Assembly: GCA_011009095.1 (NCBI GenBank)
Contig: VTPC01000900.1
Span: 43,913 to 107,912 of the forward strand
DNA: 64,000 nucleotides
Source: Ignelater luminosus
Taxonomy: Eukaryota; Arthropoda; Insecta; Coleoptera; Elateridae
Direction of reading: 5' to 3'
This document shows positions 44,901 through 51,600 of the stretch, one piece after another. Position 1 is the stretch's first letter, and each line of letters opens with the position of its first letter. Below the pieces are notes generated by a model. It made no database searches. It saw only the letters and a program-made list of their open reading frames with translations, and was not told the origin of the DNA. The translations under genes and the position numbers were made by a program.

Positions 44901-45776
44901 ATAATATGTACTAGACAGATTATTTAAAAAAAGAATGCATCATCATGTTTCAGCAGTATGTATGTATGTGAAAGAAAATGTTATTGACACAGTTGGCTAA
45001 CCGAGAAGTAACAAAATTAGATTTTTCTACAAAAGTAACACACTCTAATTACCGTTTTCTATTTGAAGTACCTATGAAACAGGTACCTACAACATATTGA
45101 TAGTACTAATATATCGTCACGAGATTATGATTTATTGCAAAACAAGAATTCAGCCTGTAAATAAAGCGATAAAAATAAACGCGACCAATAAACTAGAAGG
45201 TGACTGACCCAATGAATCCGAGTGAGGCAGACAGCGACGACGTGCGAGCACCAGTAGGCGGTGGAGTTGCAGGTGCAATTGCAAGACGAGATGCGACGAC
45301 GGTCGAAGGTCACGGCTACATTATGGGTGCCCCGCGGTGACTGGTGCACACTGGCAGACAGATGAAATCCTGAAAGGATTTGCTTTAGTGGTTACCGACA
45401 ACTAACATCCTAATAATTTTGTTGAGAATCCAAAACAATGTCAACAGTAGTAAATAAAATGTCACTTTAGTTGCTTCAAATACATGTGTCTTCTTTTCCT
45501 AATAATACTAAGAAGAAATCTTACCTATTTGCAATGGATCTTTAACGCTGTGATTGCGATACAGGCTTTCGCCTCTCGCAAATTCGTCGGCCGATCCATT
45601 AGCCAAACAAGAATAAAGCCGGATGTCCTCTTCATTATCCGGGAAACTCCAAAATGCAATTCTTAACTGCAGCTGTTCCGGAACTGGAGGATACACGCGT
45701 TCTACCAATTCAAAGGGAATATGTGATGCTACGCATTTCGCTGATAATTCTGTTAACGATGGAACGTTCTGTTTTT
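26862..45776 (-). CDS. ZSWIM8: ZSWIM8 orthologue (Dora/EBAX-1), 5' end missing
   Basis: Nine coding exons join in frame: 45776-45525, 45369-45209, 38010-37700, 37646-37451, 37395-35283, 35229-34819, 34762-33473, 33410-33086 and 26928-26862. They give 1707 codons plus stop; human ZSWIM8 is about 1837 residues. Every junction has GT-AG ends and compatible phase. Near-identical blocks to the remembered human protein include VERVYPPVPEQLQLRIAFW, LRPLRGREPEG and HALNPNEIQRA. ZSWIM8 is the substrate adaptor of a Cullin-RING E3 ligase with Elongin B/C. It ubiquitinates Argonaute engaged by trigger RNAs and so drives target-directed microRNA degradation; in worms EBAX-1 also acts in protein quality control. 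The N-terminal exon carrying the acidic start region is not found in the window. Transposons fill the large introns. Confidence 0.95.
26940..28370. other. Intronic AT-rich sequence
   Basis: This is the lower part of the last ZSWIM8 intron. A TACAGTGTGCCCTAAAGTGA motif at about 27079 looks like a lone Tc1/mariner-type terminus. I could not find its partner. No exon is seen. Confidence 0.4.
28500..29039 (-). pseudogene. Mariner transposase remnant (internally deleted)
   Basis: It starts MDKIEYRAV, a common mariner transposase beginning, but the frame stops 12 codons later. Further down, degraded frames give HHKSVLAMGKLRDLKYQLL and LTDLAPSDIHLFPKLKKF, the block around the third catalytic Asp. 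The middle of the gene, including the first catalytic Asp, is missing. This differs from the two intact mauritiana-like copies and belongs to another mariner lineage. It sits within the last ZSWIM8 intron on the same strand. Confidence 0.7.
29165..29885. mobile_element. Long fold-back element in ZSWIM8 intron
   Basis: The left arm (CTTTTAAAGCTCACACGAA, then GTTAATTTGATGCATTTGAA and CAAGTATCAACTCG) is matched in inverted order by the right arm ending near 29857. Inner blocks around GGTCGCTCAA occur at least five times in both orientations. The right end, reverse-complemented, reads CAGTGATGGGGCACTG, typical of hAT termini. The matching left terminus is not recognisable, so the left end may be truncated. 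Non-coding. Confidence 0.7.
30418..31850. mobile_element. Long fold-back, hAT-end-like element
   Basis: The left end CAGTGTTGTAACAGATACAT is followed by TATCTAGGTACAGATACAG. The right end in reverse complement starts TAGTGTGGTAATGTGTC and contains TATCTAGGTACAG. Inner inverted pairs include ACTTTTATTCTGGAT-CTAGTTGG (30519 with 31260) and ATAGAATTCAGAGCAGGC (30840 with 30995), so the unit folds back around 30930. It is rich in AGATAC motifs. No transposase was found and I could not confirm an 8-bp duplication. Confidence 0.65.
31851..33080. other. Intronic AT-rich sequence with GAAATTT-rich patch
   Basis: This is the upper part of the last ZSWIM8 intron. At 32530-32925 the motif AGAAATTT/AAATTTT recurs in both orientations, with TTTCATAG near both ends, suggesting another decayed fold-back element. 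The open frames present (31860-32105, 32033-32227) are unrecognisable. Confidence 0.4.
33086..33410 (-). CDS. ZSWIM8: ZSWIM8 penultimate exon
   Basis: This encodes TQYLHQFCICAVNSIVSPF, then VLHDVAIESAQYLSRNNPGL, CQQMYIQCMHQKLYHLTSAD and AQFKEWLQSIR. Reading on without splicing meets TAA immediately, but AGAAG-GTAAGA is a near-perfect donor. Splicing to 26928 restores the conserved RSK-x3-K-x-LW C-terminus, so the TAA is intronic. Confidence 0.93.
33473..34762 (-). CDS. ZSWIM8: ZSWIM8 exon: conserved helical block and Pro/Gln-rich linker
   Basis: This begins GQAMEIGGAAISFLIETWEG and continues through LTPPEAASIADRASRGCDP, MVRAAAELALSCLPHSHAL and GGGVYPEVLFQVAKYWYEL. A long Pro-, Gln-, His- and Tyr-rich region follows and is probably disordered. 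The exon ends with the conserved YRVGMLAMETLARRVHDDRP and YGEDVKWLLRISKHLG. The introns on either side are 56 nt (34763-34818) and 62 nt (33411-33472). Confidence 0.94.
34819..35229 (-). CDS. ZSWIM8: ZSWIM8 exon
   Basis: The acceptor CAATTGTAG gives a 53-nt intron (35230-35282). An upstream AG at 35254 is also in frame but would leave an impossible 29-nt intron. The exon encodes SRPHSSTSAEVESCMSNLTL, a KESRYKKRAYPSIPNQPSEA block, and AHFMFELAKTVLIKAGGNSS, then CAFQLGLYALGLHN and SSHVSWIT. The donor is ACAG-GTATCT. The last block fuses in frame to GQAMEIGGAA, exactly as in vertebrate ZSWIM8. Confidence 0.92.
35283..37395 (-). CDS. ZSWIM8: ZSWIM8 large central exon
   Basis: This 2113-nt exon starts ILVWWFNTKVALLNGGSG and contains two kinds of sequence. 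Conserved blocks include CDEIVILWRLAALNPGLAP, FTGFKPAIEACYLDWDDYPM, DPWDVLFARAEGLHAHGHSK and QLSCLASATLAKCAFLCSVL. Between them lie long low-complexity insertions rich in Ser, Asn and Gly, including an 11-codon histidine tract (36814-36846) and Ser/Asp/Glu-rich runs. These are likely disordered linkers. The donor is ATGA-GTAAGT. Confidence 0.94.
36814..36846 (-). repeat. Coding CAT/CAC repeat: 11-histidine tract in ZSWIM8
   Basis: Eleven consecutive His codons, mixed CAT and CAC, follow HSSSHHMHSH and precede GPRSRITRFDFSD. Codon mixing suggests the tract is maintained at protein level rather than being a young microsatellite, though imperfect slippage is also possible. Confidence 0.85.
37451..37646 (-). 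CDS. ZSWIM8: ZSWIM8 exon
   Basis: This encodes DVNYLSTTAPPAAAEWTSLL, then RPLRGREPEGMWNLLSIVRE and MFKRNDRNAIPLLEIITEEC. The flanking introns are 53 nt (37647-37699) and 55 nt (37396-37450), with GTTTGA/TTTTAG and GTAATA/TTACAG ends. The exon ends on a codon boundary after CEQ. Confidence 0.94.
37700..38010 (-). CDS. ZSWIM8: ZSWIM8 exon after 7.2-kb intron
   Basis: This begins SHLVTLRAPVSESLSRLHRE and continues with LQKFAQYLISELPQQILPTA, INSVCGAPDPTAG and SWYLDEKALHDNIKK, nearly identical to the remembered vertebrate sequence. The first part lies in the region that in EBAX-1/ZSWIM8 contains the Elongin/Cullin-binding boxes; I did not map the boxes residue by residue. The donor is TTCAG-GTTTGA, and the exon ends two bases into a Ser codon. 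Confidence 0.94.
38249..39146. mobile_element. Long-TIR MITE, CAGTGTGTC family, copy 1
   Basis: Inverted arms begin CAGTGTGTC and contain CACTATTGGGAT, GAGATACGAAGTCGGTTAAA and TTGGCTATTT, repeated inverted on the right. TA flanks both sides (38247-38248, 39147-39148). Most of the 898 bp is palindromic. A second copy lies at 47827-48644 and a relative at 61110-62079. It sits in the 7.2-kb ZSWIM8 intron. Confidence 0.85.
39160..39930 (-). pseudogene. Tc1/mariner-type transposase remnant
   Basis: Minus-strand fragments read HVLPTRLTRAVYLHFLQNTL, then LLELLYYINGCDL, and after stops PPRLMDLNLSDSYL and HKNLVHISQV. They correspond to the FLQ-LPELL and PPRSPDLNPLDFYLWG-HLK blocks found in many insect Tc1/mariner-type transposases. 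Several stops and lost acidic residues show it is dead. Ends were not defined. Confidence 0.55.
39931..40703. other. Intronic AT-rich sequence
   Basis: This part of the 7.2-kb ZSWIM8 intron has no recognisable element. A 70-codon plus frame at 39923-40135 looks like chance. Confidence 0.4.
40759..42063 (+). mobile_element. Tc1/mariner element nested in Harbinger TIR
   Basis: The termini AAGGGTTAGTCATAAGTA and the inverted right end match over about 35 bp with a few differences. TA flanks both ends (40757-40758, 42064-42065). The 1305-bp unit holds one long plus-strand frame. Removing it restores the Harbinger terminal repeat (AGGTA-TA-AAT), so it inserted later than the Harbinger. Confidence 0.9.
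40948..41907 (+). CDS. Tc1/mariner-type DDE transposase (start codon unclear)
   Basis: There are 319 codons without interruption from a GTG at 40948; the frame is open from 40876, but no ATG occurs upstream of MEYQKLSRRPRV (41071). The order is a helix-turn-helix region (RRSIYRIINRYVKRG), a second DNA-binding part (RISSTKLDIRLGLSQSSIE), then the catalytic blocks IVLDDESYISWDPDEIP, IIFWPDLRPAYYSK and GRPIEKFWALSKRKYS. The acidic triad is D in LDDE, D in WPDL and E in PIEKFW. I recognise similar proteins from many arthropods but cannot name the subfamily with certainty. The lack of an ATG suggests a mutated start or a non-ATG start, so activity is doubtful. Confidence 0.82.
   Translation: MCEFHTQCGYSKCAAFNHFKNEGKSRRSIYRIINRYVKRGVMEYQKLSRRPRVATSDQNLYYIGRLIKDNSRISSTKLDIRLGLSQSSIERAKKKLSIKSFVQRSAPKYIKNQEERCRKGAAKLYRAMLDGKKIVLDDESYISWDPDEIPAKRFFMTKDTNSVPYQVRFRPKTTFPSKCLVWQAIDSDGNVSEPYVRKGTIDTDAYLNILKFLIPFNEKHQSKEGIIFWPDLRPAYYSKRVTEFLTQVNVKFVDRESSSPNLPQGRPIEKFWALSKRKYSQRSAPAKNLRGFRQIWKNITAEVAAESGQSLVKDLKRKL
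42317..43501 (+). pseudogene. HARBI1-like Harbinger transposase, broken
   Basis: Exon 1 (42317-42417) encodes MLAEGEINIFDSDDDEE and RINRIRRPKKFRER. A 63-nt intron has GT-AG ends, and exon 2 starts at 42481 with VNYLDELDD, followed by an in-frame TGA at about 42508 and then EFSKRFRINKDTFRKLL. Later blocks are ATGTMFLVVGDFCGISEASA, IGAIDCIHIEI, PDLRIRDIVCRWPGSTHDQT and IIEHMFGVWKRRFP, matching the DDE nuclease of HARBI1-type proteins. Frame changes lie near 42770, in an AT dinucleotide run, and near 42938. With one nonsense codon and two frameshifts it cannot work. It ends at a stop at 43499-43501. Confidence 0.88.
43667..44565 (-). pseudogene. Harbinger Myb/SANT-like DNA-binding protein, frameshifted
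   Basis: It starts MTENKTKRVRVSNFSAKEVE (44565). Exon 1 ends at 44466 at an ATCG-GTAAG donor, and exon 2 begins at 44390 after a TTCCTTCAG acceptor. It continues EEAWGKLAEEFNE and LKSKWDSLKKTTRKRVAALK, the Myb/SANT-like domain usual in the second Harbinger protein. An acidic middle follows, with a C-terminal coiled coil (AKKKIELVNLQIELLKKEAA). A single frame change near 44020 separates the middle from the WNEWNPTALRKPL part. In live elements this protein helps the nuclease bind the element ends and enter the nucleus. Confidence 0.8.
44841..45208. other. Intronic sequence of ZSWIM8
   Basis: This is the remainder of the large intron between the Harbinger element and the SWIM-finger exon. Nothing recognisable was found apart from the donor at 45208-45207. 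Confidence 0.5.
45209..45369 (-). CDS. ZSWIM8: ZSWIM8 exon: SWIM zinc finger
   Basis: This encodes GFHLSASVHQSPRGTHNVAV and then the SWIM finger SSCNCTCNSTAYWCSHVVAVC. The CxC and CxH ligands (C-N-C ... C-S-H) are all present. The preceding intron is 155 nt with acceptor CCTTTCAG. The donor is TGG-GTCAGT, a weaker site, but splicing here to 38010 gives RIHW-SHLVTLRAPV, the same spacing as the human protein. Local GC is high for this window. Confidence 0.92.
45525..45776 (-). CDS. ZSWIM8: ZSWIM8 exon: N-terminal conserved block
   Basis: The acceptor is TTTTAATTTACAG, and the exon enters with two bases of a split codon. It encodes LTELSAKCVASHIPFELVER and then PPVPEQLQLRIAFWSFPDNE, IRLYSCLANGSADEF and KDPLQIG, all strongly conserved in ZSWIM8. 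The donor is ATAG-GTAAGA. The entry phase shows that at least one upstream coding exon exists. I searched 45800-64000 on the minus strand for the expected acidic start region and did not find it. Confidence 0.93.
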
Positions 45777-46537
45777 CTGTAAATTAAAATAAAGGTCTCA
45801 TCAATAATTATTTGTACAATTAGCTTCTTAAAGCCTTCAAACTGACTAACACAAGAATAACTGACAAATATTATGATCATAGTACTATGGTAAGATAATT
45901 ATATGCTTATAGTACAAAAATAGAAAATCTAATTTATCCTAAGCAACAACAAATGAAAAATGAAGCTGTTCATATTCACATACACACCACGGTCTAAATC
46001 TATCAAAAGCTACAAATCTATAACACAGGTATTGAGACAGCTGCATAGGTTGATCAAAAAAAGTCAATGGGTTTGTCATTATTGTGTGCATGTAAGAAAT
46101 AATCGCTTATGTATTGAAAACCAATTTTCTTGTGCTTGTAGTTAAGAGACAATGAGAAAATATCTATCGCAGGACTCCTACTTTGTATAGTATACAGGCT
46201 GTTTCAACGACCTTCTAAGGAGGATAGCAACCTTATTTGTACAAATATTAAAAATGTTCCCAAGCAAAGCCGTTTGGAACGATTATCTACATTCTAGAAT
46301 TAATTTCAACTATACGGAGTGTTCCAAAAAGCGTCATATACCCATACCTTGCTGTTCCTGTGAATAAATCACCTTGTATATTTTAATATTTATTTACTTC
46401 TAATGTATTCTTGATTATCCCACATAACATTATAAGACCTAACCTAACTATTTTGGCGTTATTCAAATGTTTATTGAAAATAACATAATAAAACTCAAGT
46501 GAATACTTCACAATTTCACAGGTTACTTTAATAAATA
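45777..46537. other. Upstream ZSWIM8 intron sequence
   Basis: No exon was recognised. Isolated mariner-end-like motifs lie near 46196 (CAGGCTGTTTCAACGACC) and 46318 (GAGTGTTCCAAAAAGCGTC), but no paired ends. The region is intronic if the first ZSWIM8 exon lies further up. Confidence 0.4.
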
Positions 46538-47822
46538 CCAGGTGTATACCTATGAAATGAGACTTTTTTTTTCAATTTTAAACGTTTATTAACAAAAAAT
46601 GGTTACAAATTTAATCTTCAAAATAATAGCCATCGCTAGCGACACATTTTACCCATCTCTCAGGCAATTTGTGAATGCCGCGCCAAAAAAATTGGCCGTC
46701 TTTGGCCGCAAACCAATCATCGAGCCATTTTTTGGCTTCTTCGTGAGAATTGAAGCGCTGCTCGGAAAGTGCGTGGCCCATCGATGCAAACAAATGATAA
46801 TCGGAAGGCGCCAAGTCTGGTGAGTAAGCCGCATGCACCAGCGGTTCCCAATCGTACGTCTCCACCAATTCCCGGGTCGCTCTTGTTCGATGTGGTGGTG
46901 CATTGTCATCAAGAAAAATTACTTTGTGACGCCGATCGGCATATTCTGGGCGTTTTCGGTGTATAGCGCTGTTCAAATCGGCCAATTGTCGTTGGTAGCA
47001 TGCACCGTCAACTGTTTCACCTGGTTTTAATAGCTCGTACCAAATCATACCATGCTGATCCCAGAAAACACACAGCATTGCCTTGCGGCCGAAGCGATTT
47101 GGTTTGGCCGTTGATTTTGGCTTGTGGCCGGGCGGACCATACGATCGTTTACGCTTGGGATTGGAGAAATACACCCATTTTTCATCACCCGTAACGATTC
47201 GATGCAAAAAAGACTTCCTTTTGAACCGGGAGAGCAGCATTTCACAAGTGGTTTTTCGGTTCTCTTGCTGCCTTTCAGTCAGTTCATGCGGCACCCATCT
47301 TCCGACCTTTAAAATCATGCCCATGTCTTTCAAACGTTTGCAAATGGTTTTTTGGGTCACTCCCAACTGCTCTGCCATCATTTCTTGCGTTTGACCATCA
47401 TCTTCATTCAACAATGCTTGCAATTCGGTGTCCTCAAACTTTTTCGGTGGCCGGCCACGTTCCTCGTTTTTCACGCTAAAATCACCACTTCGGAATTTTT
47501 CAAACCACCTGAAGCACTGTGCTCTGCTTAGAGCATGTCCACCGTAAGCTTCTATAAGCATTTGATGAGCTTGAGAAGCGTTTTTCTTCAATTGATAACA
47601 GAAAATCAACGATGTCCGCAAATCGTAGTTTGAAGGCACGAAATTCGACATTTTTAAGAGCGAAAAAAATGCGTTGTTGTATGAAACATCACAAACAATG
47701 AATTGAATATTGTTGACAGGTGACAGACGAAAAAAATAAGACATTTGGGACAGTTTAAAAATACTCCTAGCGACATCTGTGGTCTAATAGCTGAAAGTCT
47801 CATTTCATAGGTATACACCTGG
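46538..47822 (-). mobile_element. Mariner transposon (mauritiana-like), copy 2, complete
   Basis: This 1285-bp element has full inverted repeats starting CCAGGTGTATACCTATG at both ends, flanked by TA at 46536-46537 and 47823-47824. Its sequence matches copy 1 (4961-6241) except for about eight substitutions, one T in a poly-T run and the outer CCA. The transposase frame is intact. The right TA is followed directly by the TA and terminus of the fold-back MITE at 47827, so the two elements sit back to back. Confidence 0.95.
46611..47651 (-). CDS. Mariner transposase, DD34D (copy 2)
   Basis: This 346-residue protein starts MSNFVPSNYDL; the frame extends 31 codons further upstream. It has all mariner hallmarks: the helix-turn-helix region, WVPHEL, and catalytic Asp residues in TGDEKW, LDDNAPPH and SPDLAPSDYH with DD34D spacing. 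Within the protein it differs from copy 1 in FSVKNEE for FSVENEE, VYFSNPK for VYLSNPK and DGACYQ for DGARYQ. With intact ends and an open frame, this is the better candidate for an active source copy. Activity is inference. Confidence 0.94.
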   Translation of the reverse strand: MSNFVPSNYDLRTSLIFCYQLKKNASQAHQMLIEAYGGHALSRAQCFRWFEKFRSGDFSVKNEERGRPPKKFEDTELQALLNEDDGQTQEMMAEQLGVTQKTICKRLKDMGMILKVGRWVPHELTERQQENRKTTCEMLLSRFKRKSFLHRIVTGDEKWVYFSNPKRKRSYGPPGHKPKSTAKPNRFGRKAMLCVFWDQHGMIWYELLKPGETVDGACYQRQLADLNSAIHRKRPEYADRRHKVIFLDDNAPPHRTRATRELVETYDWEPLVHAAYSPDLAPSDYHLFASMGHALSEQRFNSHEEAKKWLDDWFAAKDGQFFWRGIHKLPERWVKCVASDGYYFED

Positions 47823-47826
47823 TATA

Positions 47827-48644
47827 CAGTGTTTCCACATTTCGATGCTCACTATTGGGATCTCGGAAATTGTAAGAGATACAAAGTCGGTTAAATTAGA
47901 AAAGATTTGGCTATTTTGGAGATCAGTTTACTTTTGCTTTTGTTTTTCAAAAAAGTTAACGGCTTACTAGATATTTGCTAAAAACGAAATTATCTTACTT
48001 TTTTTAAGTGAAATATCTCGGGAACGAGCAAAGATAGAAAAGAACAGCAAAGAGGGTGTTTTAGAGAATTTTCTCCGAAACACAAAAAAATTATTTTGGC
48101 AATTGTCTTTTGTTTTACTTCGGCGGTAAACGTAAATCCAGATTTTTTTCTAATGGAACGCCTACTTGATTTCCATATTACTGAACTGCACACCTTAAAT
48201 GCTTTTCACTGATACATGGTTTGACATAGCTATTCTTTTGTTTTACCGAGTTATGAAGTGAATATCATTTTTCATCATAGTGTACCATAAATATATAACA
48301 CACAAAGTCGTAGAGTTTTATCAAAGAAATTCATTTGTTTTGCAAAAATTGCTAAAACAAAATAAATACGCTTTTATGGGGCATTAGCTGCTTATTTGAT
48401 GCTATCTGTGAATGCTCAGTAAAGTATCTTAAAAGCGTCTTTTGTTTTGTTTTATGCTTTTTATTTAAAAAATAAGATAATTTCGTTTTTAGCAAATATC
48501 TAGTAAGCCGTTAACTTTTTTGACAAAACAAAAGCATAAGTAAACTGATCTCCAAAATAGCAAAATCTTTTCTAATTTAACCGACTTCGTATCTCTTACA
48601 ATGTCTGAGATCCCAATAGTGAGCATCGGAATGTGGACACACTG
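47827..48644. mobile_element. Long-TIR MITE, CAGTGTGTC family, copy 2
   Basis: This is 818 bp with inverted arms (CAGTGT-TCCACATTTCGATG, CACTATTGGGATCTC, AAAGTCGGTTAAATTAGAAA) and TA at 47825-47826 and 48645-48646. It aligns over most of its length with the copy at 38249-39146 but is about 80 bp shorter, mainly near the right arm. Short frames within the arms are not genes. Confidence 0.85.
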
Positions 48645-48646
48645 TA

Positions 48647-51600
48647 TAGACCCAATATACCCATTGTCAAGAATGGAGTAATTTAAAAAATAAATAAACA
48701 AGTTGTTGTCATAATGCCTGGTTGCCAGGATGATATTCAGGCGACTCGATTTTCATTCAAAATATTCAGCAACGGCGAGTTAGGACTCGATATGCTCATT
48801 CATTAAGAACGCCTTGAGTCTGTGTTTGTGTTTAAGTTTCAAAGGCTTCTAGAACATCCAACTTGTTCTTACGATCACAAATGCGTAAAATTTTGCGGAT
48901 TGATCGGATGATTATGTTTGAATAAATCCTTGGCGTAGTTTGATTTATCTGGATGTTTGTGTTTGTAATGACGTGTTCTTTGTAGGTAGGTACTAAATAT
49001 TGAGATTTTGAAGTCTCATCGATGTATACAGTTAACATAAGTGGTTTACTTTGTAAATATTGGATTTCGTGATATCGAGTAACTTTAATTCTCTGCATAT
49101 AGGAAAGCTATGCACACAGAGATCACTATTCTAAAAATGTGACAATAGCCCAATTAATCCTAGCAGTATTAATTCACATTCATCAGCTAGTATATAATAA
49201 GTGTTCGATCTTGGTAAAAGAGAAGGCCAATGATAAGAAAAAAACTTTCAAAGACACCCTTAAAATTAAAACCCGTGACTGAAAACGAGATAACTCTACA
49301 GCAGTGCAGCGTCGCACTTTACATAAGATTTTCTAAAGATTTTCTGTGTTTTGTATCTCAATAATAATTTTAACAGTTACTAATTTGAGAATATTTTCTG
49401 ACAAAGAGTCGCGTCCTAAGTTCCTGGAATTGTTTGCATTCTATTCGGGATTTCAGAGCAATGTGGAATCCCTACTACTAGCAAATAAAGAAGCATCATT
49501 ATTTTGTTTTTTCCTTTCGGAAACACACGAAACATAGTTACCTTCTATGAATATCTTTCTTGACACTCACCAACGCAATGTCCTAGATTCTCTATAATAC
49601 TTAAATTAGTCACAATTTAATGAGTCAGGCAAAGGATATGCTAATTTACCTAGTATACAAAAGAAACTCATACCTACACAAAAACGACTTGTTTTGTATA
49701 AAGTGGTGCTAAGTAATTTGAAAACGGCAGGATTGCAGCTCAACTTCTGCCTTCGTATTTACAGTTCTATTGATATTCATACATATTAGAATTTCTCATA
49801 GAAGAAACTAAATACTCCTATTTATTATTTTGTATATATTTTGCATCAGAAGTAGCTATTTACCGACCATTTAGGCAACAGCAGGTTTTTTTAAATATAT
49901 ACCACCAGCTATTCAAGTATGCTAAAGAAATTCATTCTACTTCTCAATTTCATAGAACACCCTGTACATATTATATGGTTGGATATAATACGCAGAATTA
50001 AATAAATTCTTTACTGCTGTAAACACTACTTTTTCAAGCAATCTGGATTCTTTGAGGATTAATAATAATCTTAGATGCTTGGAAAGAATTATTGCAGTAT
50101 TAATTTCCCTTTTGAAGAGTAGTATTATTCTTCTATTACATTTAACATCAAATGCTGTTGCAGTTTACAACTCATTGAATAATCAAGTATCTACTATACA
50201 TAAATACTAAGGGTTACATTTACAAGTAAAGAAAATAATAGAAATTGTGTTATCACTTATAACTATCAAGTTAGGAAACAACTTCTTTAACGTTTATGTA
50301 TTAAGGGAAGCCGAATCAAACACCCCAACCAACATGATAATCTCCCCTTTGCAAAACATTTACATTTCCGAGTAAAACATTATTTTCTATTATCTTATCT
50401 TTTATCATATAAAAATATTTTTTGATGGGAAGGTGGTTATCCACCCGTTCCCGGCCCTTTTATACCATTGGTGCAATTGATAATTAACCCACGAGCATGC
50501 AGCATTAATTACCGGAACCACTACATCGACATGGAACAAGATTATTACAATAATGTCACAAAGGCAGTTGAAACTCGCGTCGTCGTCGTTTAAATACATG
50601 CGACGACAAAATTTAATACAATCCATGCAAATGCATGTTACGGTATTACAGTATTTTTTTTTCTGTAATATACTACAAGGAATTTTAAAAAGGAAGTACT
50701 AAAATGACTTTTGGTTAAAATAACTGTAATAAATAAAATGTCAGTTCCGGGTACTACTTCAACTGAAAATCGTGACATCCGCAATTTTTCATATCCCCGT
50801 AGTTCGGATTGCGTTACTTCCTAAAGATGATACCTCGTGAATCATTCGGTAAATTGACCACACTTCCGTTTGCTGTAGCGAAGCAACATTTGAAAAACTT
50901 TCTAAATGAGCAGAACCGAATTCATTGCTTGGTATTACAATATGTTTACTTTAAATACGAAGTAAATATTCGATTTTTCGCGTATCGTTACTAATTTGCC
51001 GTTACAATGTAATCTCAAGTCTACAAAAATTATTGGCTCGGTTTAACTAGAGGACTAACAAAACAGCATTTTATTGCCAAAAGGACATTGGTTACTTATC
51101 ATCATATTAAAATGTACTCTGCAACTTTTATAGGAAGAAAAAAAGTATTGTTATGTCAACAGAAAAACAAATAGCTTTACCAATTGTTTACTGTTTGGAA
51201 AACATCAAGGTTCAAAATTAGAACATGAAATATACGTATTATGTCATATTACGCCTTGTTCAGAGGTACTGACGTTTTCTCAACATGGATCGTTAAGTTT
51301 GAAAAGTTTTGTTAAAGCTACACTTTACTGAAAATAAATATATTTTCACAAATTCAGTCTGCATCATCAAACAACCTAAAATTGATTTTTTTGCTGGCAT
51401 ATTCAAAGAAGCCTATATCACTGATGAAAGTACGAACATAAAACCTTTTCGAAATAATTCAAAAATAACAAAAGACCTTAATTTCTAAAAATTCAATTTT
51501 ACTAGAAAACGATGCACAAGAAATTCTTTTTGTCAAATATGTGGATAGTAGATTTCCAAAAATGACCAAAATTCTAATTTTTTTCAGGGGTGAACATTAT

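Noticed and set aside
45125..45208. Continuation of the SWIM exon frame past 45209 (VSHLLVYW...)
   Set aside because: Splicing at TGG-GTCAGT to 38010 reproduces the human spacing between RIH and LRAPV. The open continuation is intronic.
50405..50626. Possible first ZSWIM8 exon in a less AT-rich patch
   Set aside because: The translation has none of the acidic N-terminal features expected and no donor in the needed phase.
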